Of a stretch of DNA of 64,000 nucleotides, positions 8,701 through 15,471 are shown piece after piece. This stretch comes from Microbacterium galbinum (GTDB taxonomy: Bacteria > Actinomycetota > Actinomycetes > Actinomycetales > Microbacteriaceae): contig NZ_CP078077.1 of the NCBI RefSeq assembly GCF_023101185.1, positions 2,509,630 to 2,573,629 on the forward strand, written 5' to 3'. Every line of letters starts with the position of its first letter. Positions within the stretch are counted from its first letter, which is position 1. Below the pieces are notes generated by a model. It was not told the DNA's origin. It made no database searches and saw only the letters and a list, made by a program, of their open reading frames with translations. Position numbers and translations under genes: made by a program.

Positions 8701-9249
8701 GTGGGCGTCGGTGCCCGCGTCGACGAGGCGCTCTGGGAGATCGACGAGGACGAGGTGGGCGGCGAGATCGGGCCGGCGCCGGGAGAGGGAACCGGCGAAG
8801 CGGCGGATGCGGCCGACCTCGCCATCCTCCAGGCGACGTTCGAGCGCAGCGAGTGGGGGGCTCTCCAGCCCATCGCCGTCGAGATCGAGATCGACTTCGC
8901 GCTCGGCGCCGGGCTCGCGGATGCCCCCGCTGACCGCGCCGGCGAGTCCGACGCGCACATCGTGATCTGCAAGCTCGATGCCGTGTACCGCCGCGACGAT
9001 CGTGGAGGCCGGATCGAGATCGTCGACTGGAAGACGGGAAAGCCGCCGAAGGGCGAGGCCGAGCGGGACGAGCGGATGCTGCAGCTCGCGCTGTACCGTC
9101 TCGCCTACCACCGCCGATTCGGGGTGCCGCTCGACGAGATCGACGTCGCGCTCTACTACGTCGCCGACGACCTCGTCATCCGCGGAGACCGGGTCTACTC
9201 CGAGTCCGAGCTCTTCCAGCGCTGGAGCGCCGCGCGCGCCGCGCGCTGA
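5746..9249 (+). CDS. AdnB-like UvrD helicase-nuclease subunit
   Basis: 1167-residue partner of the preceding protein, again helicase plus RecB-like nuclease. All helicase motifs look intact: Walker A GAGSGKT (44-50), LLDEYQDTS near 324-332, QSIYGWRGA near 355, TIHGSKGLEWD near 709 and RLAYVAVTRA near 822-831. Nuclease motifs are GTLFHAWVEHRS, ICKLDAVYR, VDWKTGKP (about 1093) and LQLALYRLAY. No cysteine cluster is present in this nuclease domain. With its upstream partner it should unwind and resect broken DNA ends for recombination, and it probably carries the main motor. The start is the GTG overlapping the upstream stop. Its last 55 bases overlap the convergent phosphotransferase-fold gene. 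Assignment of A versus B rests on order and motor integrity. Confidence 0.9.
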   Translation: MTGWGGGLGLSATDVAAALGQPSPTPAQQQVIEAPPSPALVVAGAGSGKTETMSGRVVWLVANGHVRRDEILGLTFTRKAAGELAERIGHRLAVIDEFGRRGLLPHVPEIVATHALRRVEEAAGGRQRDVVRTHVLDELAGRYGTGWDPTAPRAAEELMIRPRVSTYNAFADGIVREHAARIGRDADVAMLSQAASWMLAREVVLRADLPELEGIDYALGTVIDAVQRLAGEALDHRVDLDEAERLARETALSFEPYRGNGDVEKAAANLLSLPTLAALVREYIAEKGRRGVLDFADQVGGAYDIVEAAPDVRAELREQHRVVLLDEYQDTSVIQTRFLAELFHDSAVMAVGDPHQSIYGWRGASADNLYAFSSAFAREQRAQTYSLMTSWRNDRGILDIANRVLEPLQRPGLDVPPLEPRPGAGSGSVDLRFAFTVDDEAADVARWFVERRAAHDASVAGRPHTGALLFRSKRHMQTFAAALAAEGVPHRILGLGGLLATPEVVDVVSTLRVVHDPTAGSALIRLLTGPRFGVGVADMAALYDLGRTLAERDTSMMPLPEEVRVRLRSSRGADEAVSIVDAVDVVRAVRDDYRLLEGFTPDGRSRIRAAGEMLERLRRASSQPLTELLRLIELELRLDIELAANETRGPARVASTQLRAFSDEVRAFLAADDRGTIGSLLAWLDKAESTDELMPRPEPPEPGVVQLLTIHGSKGLEWDAVAVVRLVADELPSRVSDTSGWFGFGVVPFALRGDRDALPRFDWDPESAVGGELDPKKRQALAQASLSGGATKANPQGGAIKRFKDAYRAYQQQEERRLAYVAVTRARTDLLLSGAHWAGQKAPRTPSPFLLEAIDVREHEPIEPVDPDENPYDGPGATISWPLDPLGARRPLVESAAEMVAGALARPETLIPSEELERLLAERAARLRGIDAAAPTRVPASRFKDYVTDYGGTVSAIIRPMPERPYRQTRLGTLFHAWVEHRSSLVGVGARVDEALWEIDEDEVGGEIGPAPGEGTGEAADAADLAILQATFERSEWGALQPIAVEIEIDFALGAGLADAPADRAGESDAHIVICKLDAVYRRDDRGGRIEIVDWKTGKPPKGEAERDERMLQLALYRLAYHRRFGVPLDEIDVALYYVADDLVIRGDRVYSESELFQRWSAARAAR

Positions 9250-10475
9250 GCCTCGTCGTCATCGCGTTCGTCGTCATCCGCTTCGTCACCGGCGTCCGCC
9301 GGGGCCGTGAAGATATCGCCGACGCCGGTGAGGTCCTCGGTTTCGACGTCGACCATCGCGGCGCGACGCGCCGCTTCGGAGGTGTCGGTCGACGACGATC
9401 CCTCCTCCGATTCCTGCGCCCAGAGTTCGTCGGGATTGTAGGCGTCGGTCTGCATCGAGGTGTCGATCAAAGCTGCGGCTTCCGCGGGAACGCGGTCGAG
9501 CGCGTCGAGGGCCGAGTCGACCCCCTCGTTCCGCGCGGCGACGACGGCGAGGTCGTCCGCGCGGAGACCCTCGGCGAGCGCCTCGAGGAGGGCAGCCGCA
9601 TCGTCGACGATGTCGGGGCGGTGCAGCGAGTCCCCGTGCACCAGCCAGCGCGCGAACTCGAGTTCGGCGAGCATCCGTGCGCGCACCTCGATCGCACCGT
9701 CCGGTGAACGCTCCGACGACCGGGCGTAGGCGGCCTGCACGTCGGGTGCCGCATCGGGCGCGGCCGAGAGCCAGGCGAGGTCGACGGCCGGATCGCCGAC
9801 CGAGAGGCCGTGCCAGTTCAGCAGTCCGGTGACCTGGGGACCGCGCTCATCGTCGTCCTCGAGCAGGAAGGAGGTCGACTGCACGCCGTTCAGGGTCACG
9901 GTCGACTCGAAGCGCCACAACTCGTCATCGGCGACGGCATCCCGCCAGCGCGCCGTCAGCCGGGCGGGAACGCGGCCGGTCGAGGCCGCGTCGTCGACCA
10001 GCCGCCGGATGTCCTCACGGCTCTCCTCGGCCGAGCGTGAGACGAGACCCGCGCTCCGGACGATCGAGACGGGCAGGCCGTGCACGGCGGCGATCGCTGC
10101 CCCCATCGACTCCGCCGTGCCGCGTCCGGCCGGTACGTGGGCTGCTTCGACCTGGAAGCCGGGGAGGAGTTCGGTGACGAGGGCGCGACCATCGCCGACG
10201 CGGGTCTCGCCCACGTACTCGGGTGCGCGGAACGGGAGGATCGCCCGCGCGCCGGCCGTCAGGGCGCGCAGCGCGAGGGACTCGGCGGCGAGCTCCCGTG
10301 CCGTCTCGTCGTCGTCCGCGACGCGGATCGCGAGCTCGCGCCCGTCGGCCAGCGAGGCGACGGCGGAGTCGAAACGTGCGTCACCGTCTGCGCTCAGCGT
10401 GCGAGTACCCGTGACCTCCGCGCCGGGCAGTGCCGCCGTCACGGCCGCGGCTAGAGTGAAAGGTGAGCGTCCCAT
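9195..10475 (-). CDS. Phosphotransferase-fold protein, predicted pseudokinase
   Basis: 426-residue protein resembling the aminoglycoside/macrolide phosphotransferase (APH) fold, from an N-lobe at about 1-100 to the segment GDPAVDLAWL at 227-236. The residues that define activity appear replaced. The catalytic-loop position where APH enzymes have HGD(x4)N reads TLNGVQSTS (194-202). The metal-binding Asp before the GDP motif is Asn (LLNWHGLSVGDP, N220). The ATP-binding Lys is Arg (ELAIRVAD, R51). Residues 340-415 form a strongly acidic, low-complexity, probably disordered tail. It is predicted to bind a ligand or partner rather than phosphorylate. It starts with ATG at 10475, 6 bases after a -10-like TACCCT, so it is likely leaderless. 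It lies among DNA-repair genes and its 3' end overlaps the AdnB-like gene by 55 bases. Automated annotation would probably call it simply phosphotransferase. Confidence 0.75.
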   Translation of the reverse strand: MGRSPFTLAAAVTAALPGAEVTGTRTLSADGDARFDSAVASLADGRELAIRVADDDETARELAAESLALRALTAGARAILPFRAPEYVGETRVGDGRALVTELLPGFQVEAAHVPAGRGTAESMGAAIAAVHGLPVSIVRSAGLVSRSAEESREDIRRLVDDAASTGRVPARLTARWRDAVADDELWRFESTVTLNGVQSTSFLLEDDDERGPQVTGLLNWHGLSVGDPAVDLAWLSAAPDAAPDVQAAYARSSERSPDGAIEVRARMLAELEFARWLVHGDSLHRPDIVDDAAALLEALAEGLRADDLAVVAARNEGVDSALDALDRVPAEAAALIDTSMQTDAYNPDELWAQESEEGSSSTDTSEAARRAAMVDVETEDLTGVGDIFTAPADAGDEADDDERDDDEAQRAARAALQRWKSSDSE

Positions 10476-10481
10476 GCCCTA

Positions 10482-10487
10482 AGGGTA
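10482..10487 (-). promoter_or_regulatory. -10-like element, leaderless pseudokinase gene
   Basis: Minus strand TACCCT, then TAGGGC (6 bases), then ATG at 10475. Confidence 0.55.
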
Positions 10488-10546
10488 GGTCGGCTCAGGG
10501 GCGGTCCCGCCTCCGCCACGCCCGTGAGAGAGGGAGTCGATCACCC

Positions 10547-11422
10547 ATGCACCGCCCCACCCTCGACCGCGCGGCCGAGCTCCGCGAGGAATCCGGCGTC
10601 ATCGATCGTCTGCGCGGAGAGACGTCGACACGCGTGATCGCCGTCCGCGACGGTCGAGTGCGCGTGACCCATGATCTGCTGGTCCGCGTCGCCCCGACAG
10701 AACCCGTCGATGCCACATGGGCGCTCCTCGGGCGCGACGAGTCCGGAACTCCGCTGTTGTTGGCCGCGCTTCCGGCCGAGAGCGCGTCGATCGACGCGGC
10801 CCCCGACGAGACGTGGCTCGGGCTGCGTGATCTCGGAGTGCGGCTCCCGGCGCAGGAGAGCGAGATCCTCATCGAGGCGCTGGCGCTCGCCGCCTGGCTG
10901 CGCGATGCGCCGTTCTGCCCGACATGCGGCGGAGGCACCGAGATCCGTCAGGCGGGATGGTCGCGTCGCTGTCTGGTCTGCGGGCGCGATCACTTCCCGC
11001 GCACCGACCCCGCCGTGATCGTGGCGGTCGAGAGCCGCGACGGCGAGCGACTGCTCCTCGGCGCGAACGCGAACTGGGGCGGTCGGATGTACTCGTGCTT
11101 CGCGGGGTTCGTCGAGGCGGGCGAGTCGCTCGAATCGACCGTCCATCGTGAGCTCGCCGAGGAATCTGGGGTGCGTCTCTCCGCGCTGCGCTACGTGTCT
11201 TCGCAGGCTTGGCCGTTCCCGCGCTCTCTGATGGTCGGCTTCCGCGCGGTCGTCGACGACGAGGCGGATGCCCGCGCCGACGGCGAGGAGATCGTCGACG
11301 TGCGCTGGTTCACCCGCGCGGAGATCACGTCGTCCCTGGCGGGAGAGGGGCCCGTCGGGCTGCCCGGACACGCATCGATCGCGCGCGCACTCATCGTGGA
11401 CTGGCTCGAGGCGGGCGCGTGA
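10547..11422 (+). CDS. nudC: NAD(+)/NADH pyrophosphatase NudC
   Basis: 291-residue Nudix hydrolase that cleaves NAD(H) to NMN(H) and AMP and, in this family, can remove NAD caps from RNA. The zinc-ribbon cysteines are C124/C127 (CPTCG) and C142/C145 (CLVCG). The Nudix box runs G187 to G208 with REL-EE residues R201, E202, E205 and E206. It is followed by SSQAWPFPRSLM (218-229), the NADH-pyrophosphatase signature normally written SQPWPFPxS. The ATG at 10547 is preceded by GAGAGAGGGAG. The stop overlaps the UvrD2-like start by 4 bases (GTGA), so the two genes form an operon. The nudC-uvrD2 neighbourhood near adnAB is conserved in Mycobacterium. Confidence 0.95.
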   Translation: MHRPTLDRAAELREESGVIDRLRGETSTRVIAVRDGRVRVTHDLLVRVAPTEPVDATWALLGRDESGTPLLLAALPAESASIDAAPDETWLGLRDLGVRLPAQESEILIEALALAAWLRDAPFCPTCGGGTEIRQAGWSRRCLVCGRDHFPRTDPAVIVAVESRDGERLLLGANANWGGRMYSCFAGFVEAGESLESTVHRELAEESGVRLSALRYVSSQAWPFPRSLMVGFRAVVDDEADARADGEEIVDVRWFTRAEITSSLAGEGPVGLPGHASIARALIVDWLEAGA

Positions 11423-13140
11423 GCGCTCTCGACGCACTCGACGAGCGTCAGCGGCAGGCGGCATCGGTCCTCCGCGGACCCGTCGCGGTGCTGGCGGGGG
11501 CCGGTACCGGCAAGACGCGCGTGATCACCCACCGGATCGCGCACGGAGTCGACACCGGCGCGTACTCGCCCGCGCGGGTGATGGCCGTGACGTTCACGGC
11601 GAAGGCCGCGGGGGAGCTGCGCGGGCGCCTGCGTGCGCTCGGGGTCGAGGGCGTCGCCGCCCGCACGTTCCACGCCGCCGCTCTCGCGCAGCTCAACTTC
11701 TTCTGGCCGACGCTCGCCGGACAGCCCGCCCCGTCGATCATCGACAACAAGGTGCGGATGCTGGGACAGGTCGCCGACGCCATCCGCCTGCGTCCCAGCA
11801 CCGCGACCCTGCGGGACATCGCGTCAGAGATCGAATGGCGCAAGGTCTCCATGCTCTCGATCGAGCAGCACGCGACCCTGGGACGGTCGGTATCCGGCGT
11901 CGATGCGACGCAACTCGCCGAACTGCAGCGCGGATACGAGGCGCTCAAGGACGAGCGCAACCAGCTCGATTTCGAAGACGTTCTCCTGGCGTGCGCCGGG
12001 ATGCTCGAGGCCGAGCCGCGAGTCGCCGCATCGGTGCACGAGCAGTACCGCCACTTCACGGTCGACGAGTTCCAGGACGTCTCGCCTCTGCAGAACCGAC
12101 TGCTCGAGCTCTGGATCGGTGACAGGCACGACATCTGCGTGGTCGGCGACGCCAGCCAGACGATCTATTCCTTCGCCGGCGCCGAGCAGCGTTTCCTCCT
12201 CGAGTTCGAACGCCGCCATCCCGATGCGACCGTCGTGCGACTCGAGACGAACTACCGCTCGCAGGCTCCCATCCTCTCCGCCGCGAACGCGCTCATGAAG
12301 GGGCGCCCCGGCGCGCTGGAGCTCACGCCCGCGCGCGAGCAGTTCGCGACCGAGCCGCCCACCGTCACCGCCTACGACAGCGAGCGCGACGAGGCGGAGG
12401 GAATCGCCGCGTCCATCTCGGCACAGATCGCCGAGGGCATCTCTCCCGCAGACATCGCGGTGCTCTACCGGGCCCATGCCCAATCGGCCGCGCTGCAGCA
12501 GGCGCTCGCCGCAGAGGGGATCGCGACCACGGTTCTGGGCGGCACCCGTTTCTTCTCGATGCCCGAGGTGCGTCAGGCGATCCTCGCGATCCGTGCTGCG
12601 GCCGTCGCCCCGGTGGAGCAGGGGTTCGTCCCTGCGGTGCAGCGCGTGCTGCGCGAGCTCGGACTCACCGAGGAACCGCCGGCGGCGGGCGGAGCCCAGC
12701 GCGACGGCTGGGAGGCGCGACGCGCGATCCTCCGCCTCGCCGAGGAGGCCGGGCCCGAAGCCACCTTGCGCTCCTTCGGTGATGCGCTCATGGCCCGGGC
12801 GAAGGATCAGCACGAGCCGACCATGCGCACCGTGACGCTCTCGACCCTGCACGCCGCGAAAGGCCTGGAGTGGTTGCACGTGCACCTCGCCGGATGGGCG
12901 GAGGGGGCATTGCCGATCTCCTACGCGACGAGCTTCGAATCGATCGACGAGGAGCGCCGGCTCGCGTACGTCGGCGTCACGCGAGCCGCGCGAACTCTGT
13001 CTCTGTCGTGGTCGCGCTCGGCGGGACGAGGCGAACGGGCTCCCTCGCGGTTCCTGGCAGAGATCGGGACGACGGGACGCGGCACAGGCATTCTCCGTGA
13101 AACCCCACCGCTCGCGAGTCGCGGGACCCGTCCGCGCTGA
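11419..13140 (+). CDS. UvrD2-like ATP-dependent DNA helicase, short form
   Basis: 573-residue superfamily 1A 3'-5' DNA helicase. Motifs seen: Walker A AGAGTGKTR (26-34), TFTAKAAGELRGR (Ia region), VDEFQDVSPLQ near 215-225, GDASQTIYSFAGA near 243, NYRSQ (motif IV), STLHAAKGLEW near 475 and RLAYVGVTRAA near 514-524 (VI). Mycobacterial UvrD2 is longer because a tetracysteine segment and HRDC domain follow; neither is present here, the protein ending about 50 residues after motif VI. The GTG start overlaps the nudC stop. The final 164 bases overlap the convergent E1-like gene, including the codons just after motif VI. A role in DNA repair is inferred from the family. Confidence 0.9.
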   Translation: MSALDALDERQRQAASVLRGPVAVLAGAGTGKTRVITHRIAHGVDTGAYSPARVMAVTFTAKAAGELRGRLRALGVEGVAARTFHAAALAQLNFFWPTLAGQPAPSIIDNKVRMLGQVADAIRLRPSTATLRDIASEIEWRKVSMLSIEQHATLGRSVSGVDATQLAELQRGYEALKDERNQLDFEDVLLACAGMLEAEPRVAASVHEQYRHFTVDEFQDVSPLQNRLLELWIGDRHDICVVGDASQTIYSFAGAEQRFLLEFERRHPDATVVRLETNYRSQAPILSAANALMKGRPGALELTPAREQFATEPPTVTAYDSERDEAEGIAASISAQIAEGISPADIAVLYRAHAQSAALQQALAAEGIATTVLGGTRFFSMPEVRQAILAIRAAAVAPVEQGFVPAVQRVLRELGLTEEPPAAGGAQRDGWEARRAILRLAEEAGPEATLRSFGDALMARAKDQHEPTMRTVTLSTLHAAKGLEWLHVHLAGWAEGALPISYATSFESIDEERRLAYVGVTRAARTLSLSWSRSAGRGERAPSRFLAEIGTTGRGTGILRETPPLASRGTRPR

Positions 13141-13846
13141 GCCGGATGATCTCGCTCTCCGCCGAGGGCGTGGCGGCGAGAAGGCGCGCGGCGATCGCTC
13201 CGGCGCCAGCGATGAGCACGGCGCGAACGCGTCCGGGGTCGCGAGCGACGAGCTGCGTGTGCAGTCGGGGCCAGGCGGGGTCGAGATCGCGAGCATGGAG
13301 ATCGCGGCACGTGAGGCACGGCGTGATGCCGGGGACGACCATCGGGCCGATCGTCACCTGATCGCGACCGACGGCGACGGGCAGGTGCGTCACATCGTCG
13401 CGGAGGTACGTCGCCAGTTGCATCGCCGCAGCGCTGCCGGCGACGAGCACCACGGCCGCGCCGGACCGGGAACCGTGCTCTCCGATCGGAACGCCCTCGT
13501 CGGCGAGGCTCTCCCGCAAGCGATGCTCGGTGCGGGCATCGGTCACGCCGAGACGCTCGACCCAGGCGGCGCGCGGCACGGGCGGGTCGTCGATGAGGAG
13601 GTGCTCCAGCCGCGCGAGCAGGGCTCGCGCCTCCTCGCGCGGCGCCCCGAGTCCGTGCGCGATCACGTCGAAGGAGGCTCGGCGGAAGCCGGAACCCATT
13701 CGTGACAGCAGCAGCTCCACCCATGCCGCTTCGGCGTCGATGTGCAGATCGCCGTCGAGTCCGAGCTGCAGCGTGCGCTCGTCGCGCCAGAGCAGCGGAA
13801 GGGCGGGTGAGAGGCGGGTGAGTGTCGTCGGCGTGAGCGGAGGCAT
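12977..13846 (-). CDS. Cyclodehydratase-like E1/ThiF-fold protein
   Basis: 289-residue protein resembling the TOMM leader-peptide-binding/E1-like (cyclodehydratase C) proteins found as singletons across Actinobacteria. Features are a winged-helix-like N-terminal region with an alanine-rich helix (about 20-110), a Rossmann-like strand AVVLVAGSAAAMQ near 130, and the hallmark segment PGITPCLTCRDLHARD followed by DPAWPRLHTQL (about 172-201). A second Rossmann-like motif, RAVLIAGAGAIAARLL, lies near 209-225. No YcaO or precursor-peptide gene is visible in this window. The function is unknown and may not be bacteriocin biosynthesis. Its 3' end is antisense to the last 164 bases of the UvrD2-like gene. 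A terminator lies between it and the upstream DUF2342 gene, so it needs its own promoter. Confidence 0.75.
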   Translation of the reverse strand: MPPLTPTTLTRLSPALPLLWRDERTLQLGLDGDLHIDAEAAWVELLLSRMGSGFRRASFDVIAHGLGAPREEARALLARLEHLLIDDPPVPRAAWVERLGVTDARTEHRLRESLADEGVPIGEHGSRSGAAVVLVAGSAAAMQLATYLRDDVTHLPVAVGRDQVTIGPMVVPGITPCLTCRDLHARDLDPAWPRLHTQLVARDPGRVRAVLIAGAGAIAARLLAATPSAESEIIRLSADGSRDSRAVGFHGECLCRVPSSRSLPGTAREPVRLVPPSATTTETEFARLA

Positions 13847-13906
13847 CCACCGATTCTGGACATTCCACGGCGTCCATGGGATGCCGCAGAGACATCCGTG
13901 GACAAC

Positions 13907-13941
13907 GCGACTGCTCCTCTCCGATGGGGAGGAGCAGTCGC
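13907..13941 (-). terminator. Intrinsic terminator of DUF2342 gene
   Basis: Perfect 13-bp stem (13907-13919 GCGACTGCTCCTC with 13929-13941) and a 9-base loop, starting 4 bases beyond the DUF2342 stop. It lacks a clear U tract, as is common in G+C-rich actinobacteria. Confidence 0.8.
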
Positions 13942-13944
13942 GGC

Positions 13945-15354
13945 TCAGACCGGCCGGTCGCCCTCGGGGCGGTCTTCCGACTCGTCTCCACCCGACGAAT
14001 CTCCGCTCGACTTTTCGTCGGCGTCGCCCGAGAAGTCGTCACCGTCGAGCAGGCGGGCCAGCGCCTCGTCGAACTCGTCGGCGACCGGCTGCTCACCCCG
14101 CGCCGTCGCCTGCAGGCGGGCGACGAGGGCCGTCGGGTCGTCGATGTCGTCGGCGGTCGGCATCAGATCGGGGTAGTCCCAGAGCGCGTCGCGGGCGGCG
14201 ATACCGACGGCATCCGTGACCTGCTGCCACATGGCGGCGGCCTCGCGCATGCGTCGCGGGCGCAGCTTCAGACCGACGAGAGCCCCGAGCGCGTCCTCGG
14301 CGGGGCCGCCGACCGCGCGCCGACGACGTGCCGCCTCCGCGAGCCGTGCACCGTCGGGGAGGCGCGAGGTCGCCTGGGTGGTGACGACGTCGACCCAGCC
14401 GTCGATCGTCGCGATGAGGTTCTCGAGCCGCGTCAGTGCCTCGCGCTGCGCCTCGGTCTGCGTCGGCAGCAGGGCACCGCCCTCGATCGCGGCCCGCAGC
14501 TCCTCGGGGTTGGACGGATCGAGACGACTCGCCACGTCTTCGAGTGCATCCACATCGACCGTCACCCCGCGTGCGAAGTCCGTGATCTGGGCCATCACGT
14601 GCAGGTGCAGCCACTTGGCGTGCCGGTACAGGCGGGCGTACGCGAGCTCGCGCGCCGCGAGGTAGAGGGCGATCTGGTCGTCGGGGATCTCGAGTCCCTC
14701 GCCGAAGGCGGAGAGGTTCTGCGGGATGATCGCGGCGGTGCCGGCGGGGAGCACCGGGATGCCGACGTCTCCGCCCGAGACCACCTCCAGCGAGAGGTTG
14801 CCGAGCACCTGGCCGAACTGCGCGGCGAACACCGAACCGCCGAGCCCGCGCATGAGCCTGCCCGCGCCCTGCACGACGTCGCGCATCTCCTCGGGCACCT
14901 GCGTGTCGAGTGCGCTGGTGAGCGCATCGGCGATGCTGGTCGAGACGGGGCCGGCGATCTCCTTCCACACGGGGAGGGTCTTCTCGACCCATTCGCCGCG
15001 GGTCATCGCGACCGGCGCCTGGGCGAGGTCGGAGATCGTGGTCGCCTCGCCGAGCCAGAGCCCTGCCAGGGCGAACGCGTCGACGAGCGAGGTGCGCGAG
15101 CCGTCGGTGATGCCCTGTCCGTCGCGGTTCGCGATGTGCAGCGCCTGACGCAGCGCGTTCTCCCAGGCGTCGCCGCCGAACGCGCCCTGCAACTGCGACA
15201 TGATCGTCTGCATCATCGCGGGGTCGAGCGCCAGCCCGTCCATGCCCTCGAAAGCACCACGCAGCGCCTCGGGGTCGATGTCGCCACCCTGGCCTGCGAG
15301 CATCCGCCGCAGGAACTCCTGGAAGTCCTCGGGTGTCGGGTCGTTGTCTGCCAT
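13945..15354 (-). CDS. DUF2342 (zincin-like) family protein
   Basis: 469-residue protein of the actinobacterial DUF2342/TIGR03624 putative zinc-dependent metalloprotease family. It starts MADNDPTPEDFQEFLRRML and contains the long helical core SVFAAQFGQVLG ... IPQNLSAFGEGLEI (about 174-223) and the segment where the metal-binding helix is expected, RELAYARLYRHAKWLH (235-250). No HExxH motif is present, and from memory relatives read RE-x-AH here, so the Tyr at 239 may mark loss of a zinc ligand. The C-terminus is acidic and repetitive (GDESEDRPEGDRP). It is divergent from the PDZ-S16 protease gene, an arrangement also found in Mycobacterium. Its biochemical role is unknown. The ATG at 15354 is preceded by GAGAGG. 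Confidence 0.85.
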   Translation of the reverse strand: MADNDPTPEDFQEFLRRMLAGQGGDIDPEALRGAFEGMDGLALDPAMMQTIMSQLQGAFGGDAWENALRQALHIANRDGQGITDGSRTSLVDAFALAGLWLGEATTISDLAQAPVAMTRGEWVEKTLPVWKEIAGPVSTSIADALTSALDTQVPEEMRDVVQGAGRLMRGLGGSVFAAQFGQVLGNLSLEVVSGGDVGIPVLPAGTAAIIPQNLSAFGEGLEIPDDQIALYLAARELAYARLYRHAKWLHLHVMAQITDFARGVTVDVDALEDVASRLDPSNPEELRAAIEGGALLPTQTEAQREALTRLENLIATIDGWVDVVTTQATSRLPDGARLAEAARRRRAVGGPAEDALGALVGLKLRPRRMREAAAMWQQVTDAVGIAARDALWDYPDLMPTADDIDDPTALVARLQATARGEQPVADEFDEALARLLDGDDFSGDADEKSSGDSSGGDESEDRPEGDRPV

Positions 15355-15471
15355 GTCGATCGCCCTCTCAGCACGCCTATAGCCGTGCCATCTACGCTAG
15401 TCACAGGTTCATGCGAGCGAACCCGATGCGGGCAGATCCCTGTACGCCGCTCGCGAACGACGGAGGATGCT

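Noticed and set aside
13876..15471. N-terminal extension of the PDZ-S16 protease reading frame
   Set aside because: This part is antisense to the DUF2342 gene. The GTG at 15472 with GGAGG and the membrane anchor right after it mark the true start.
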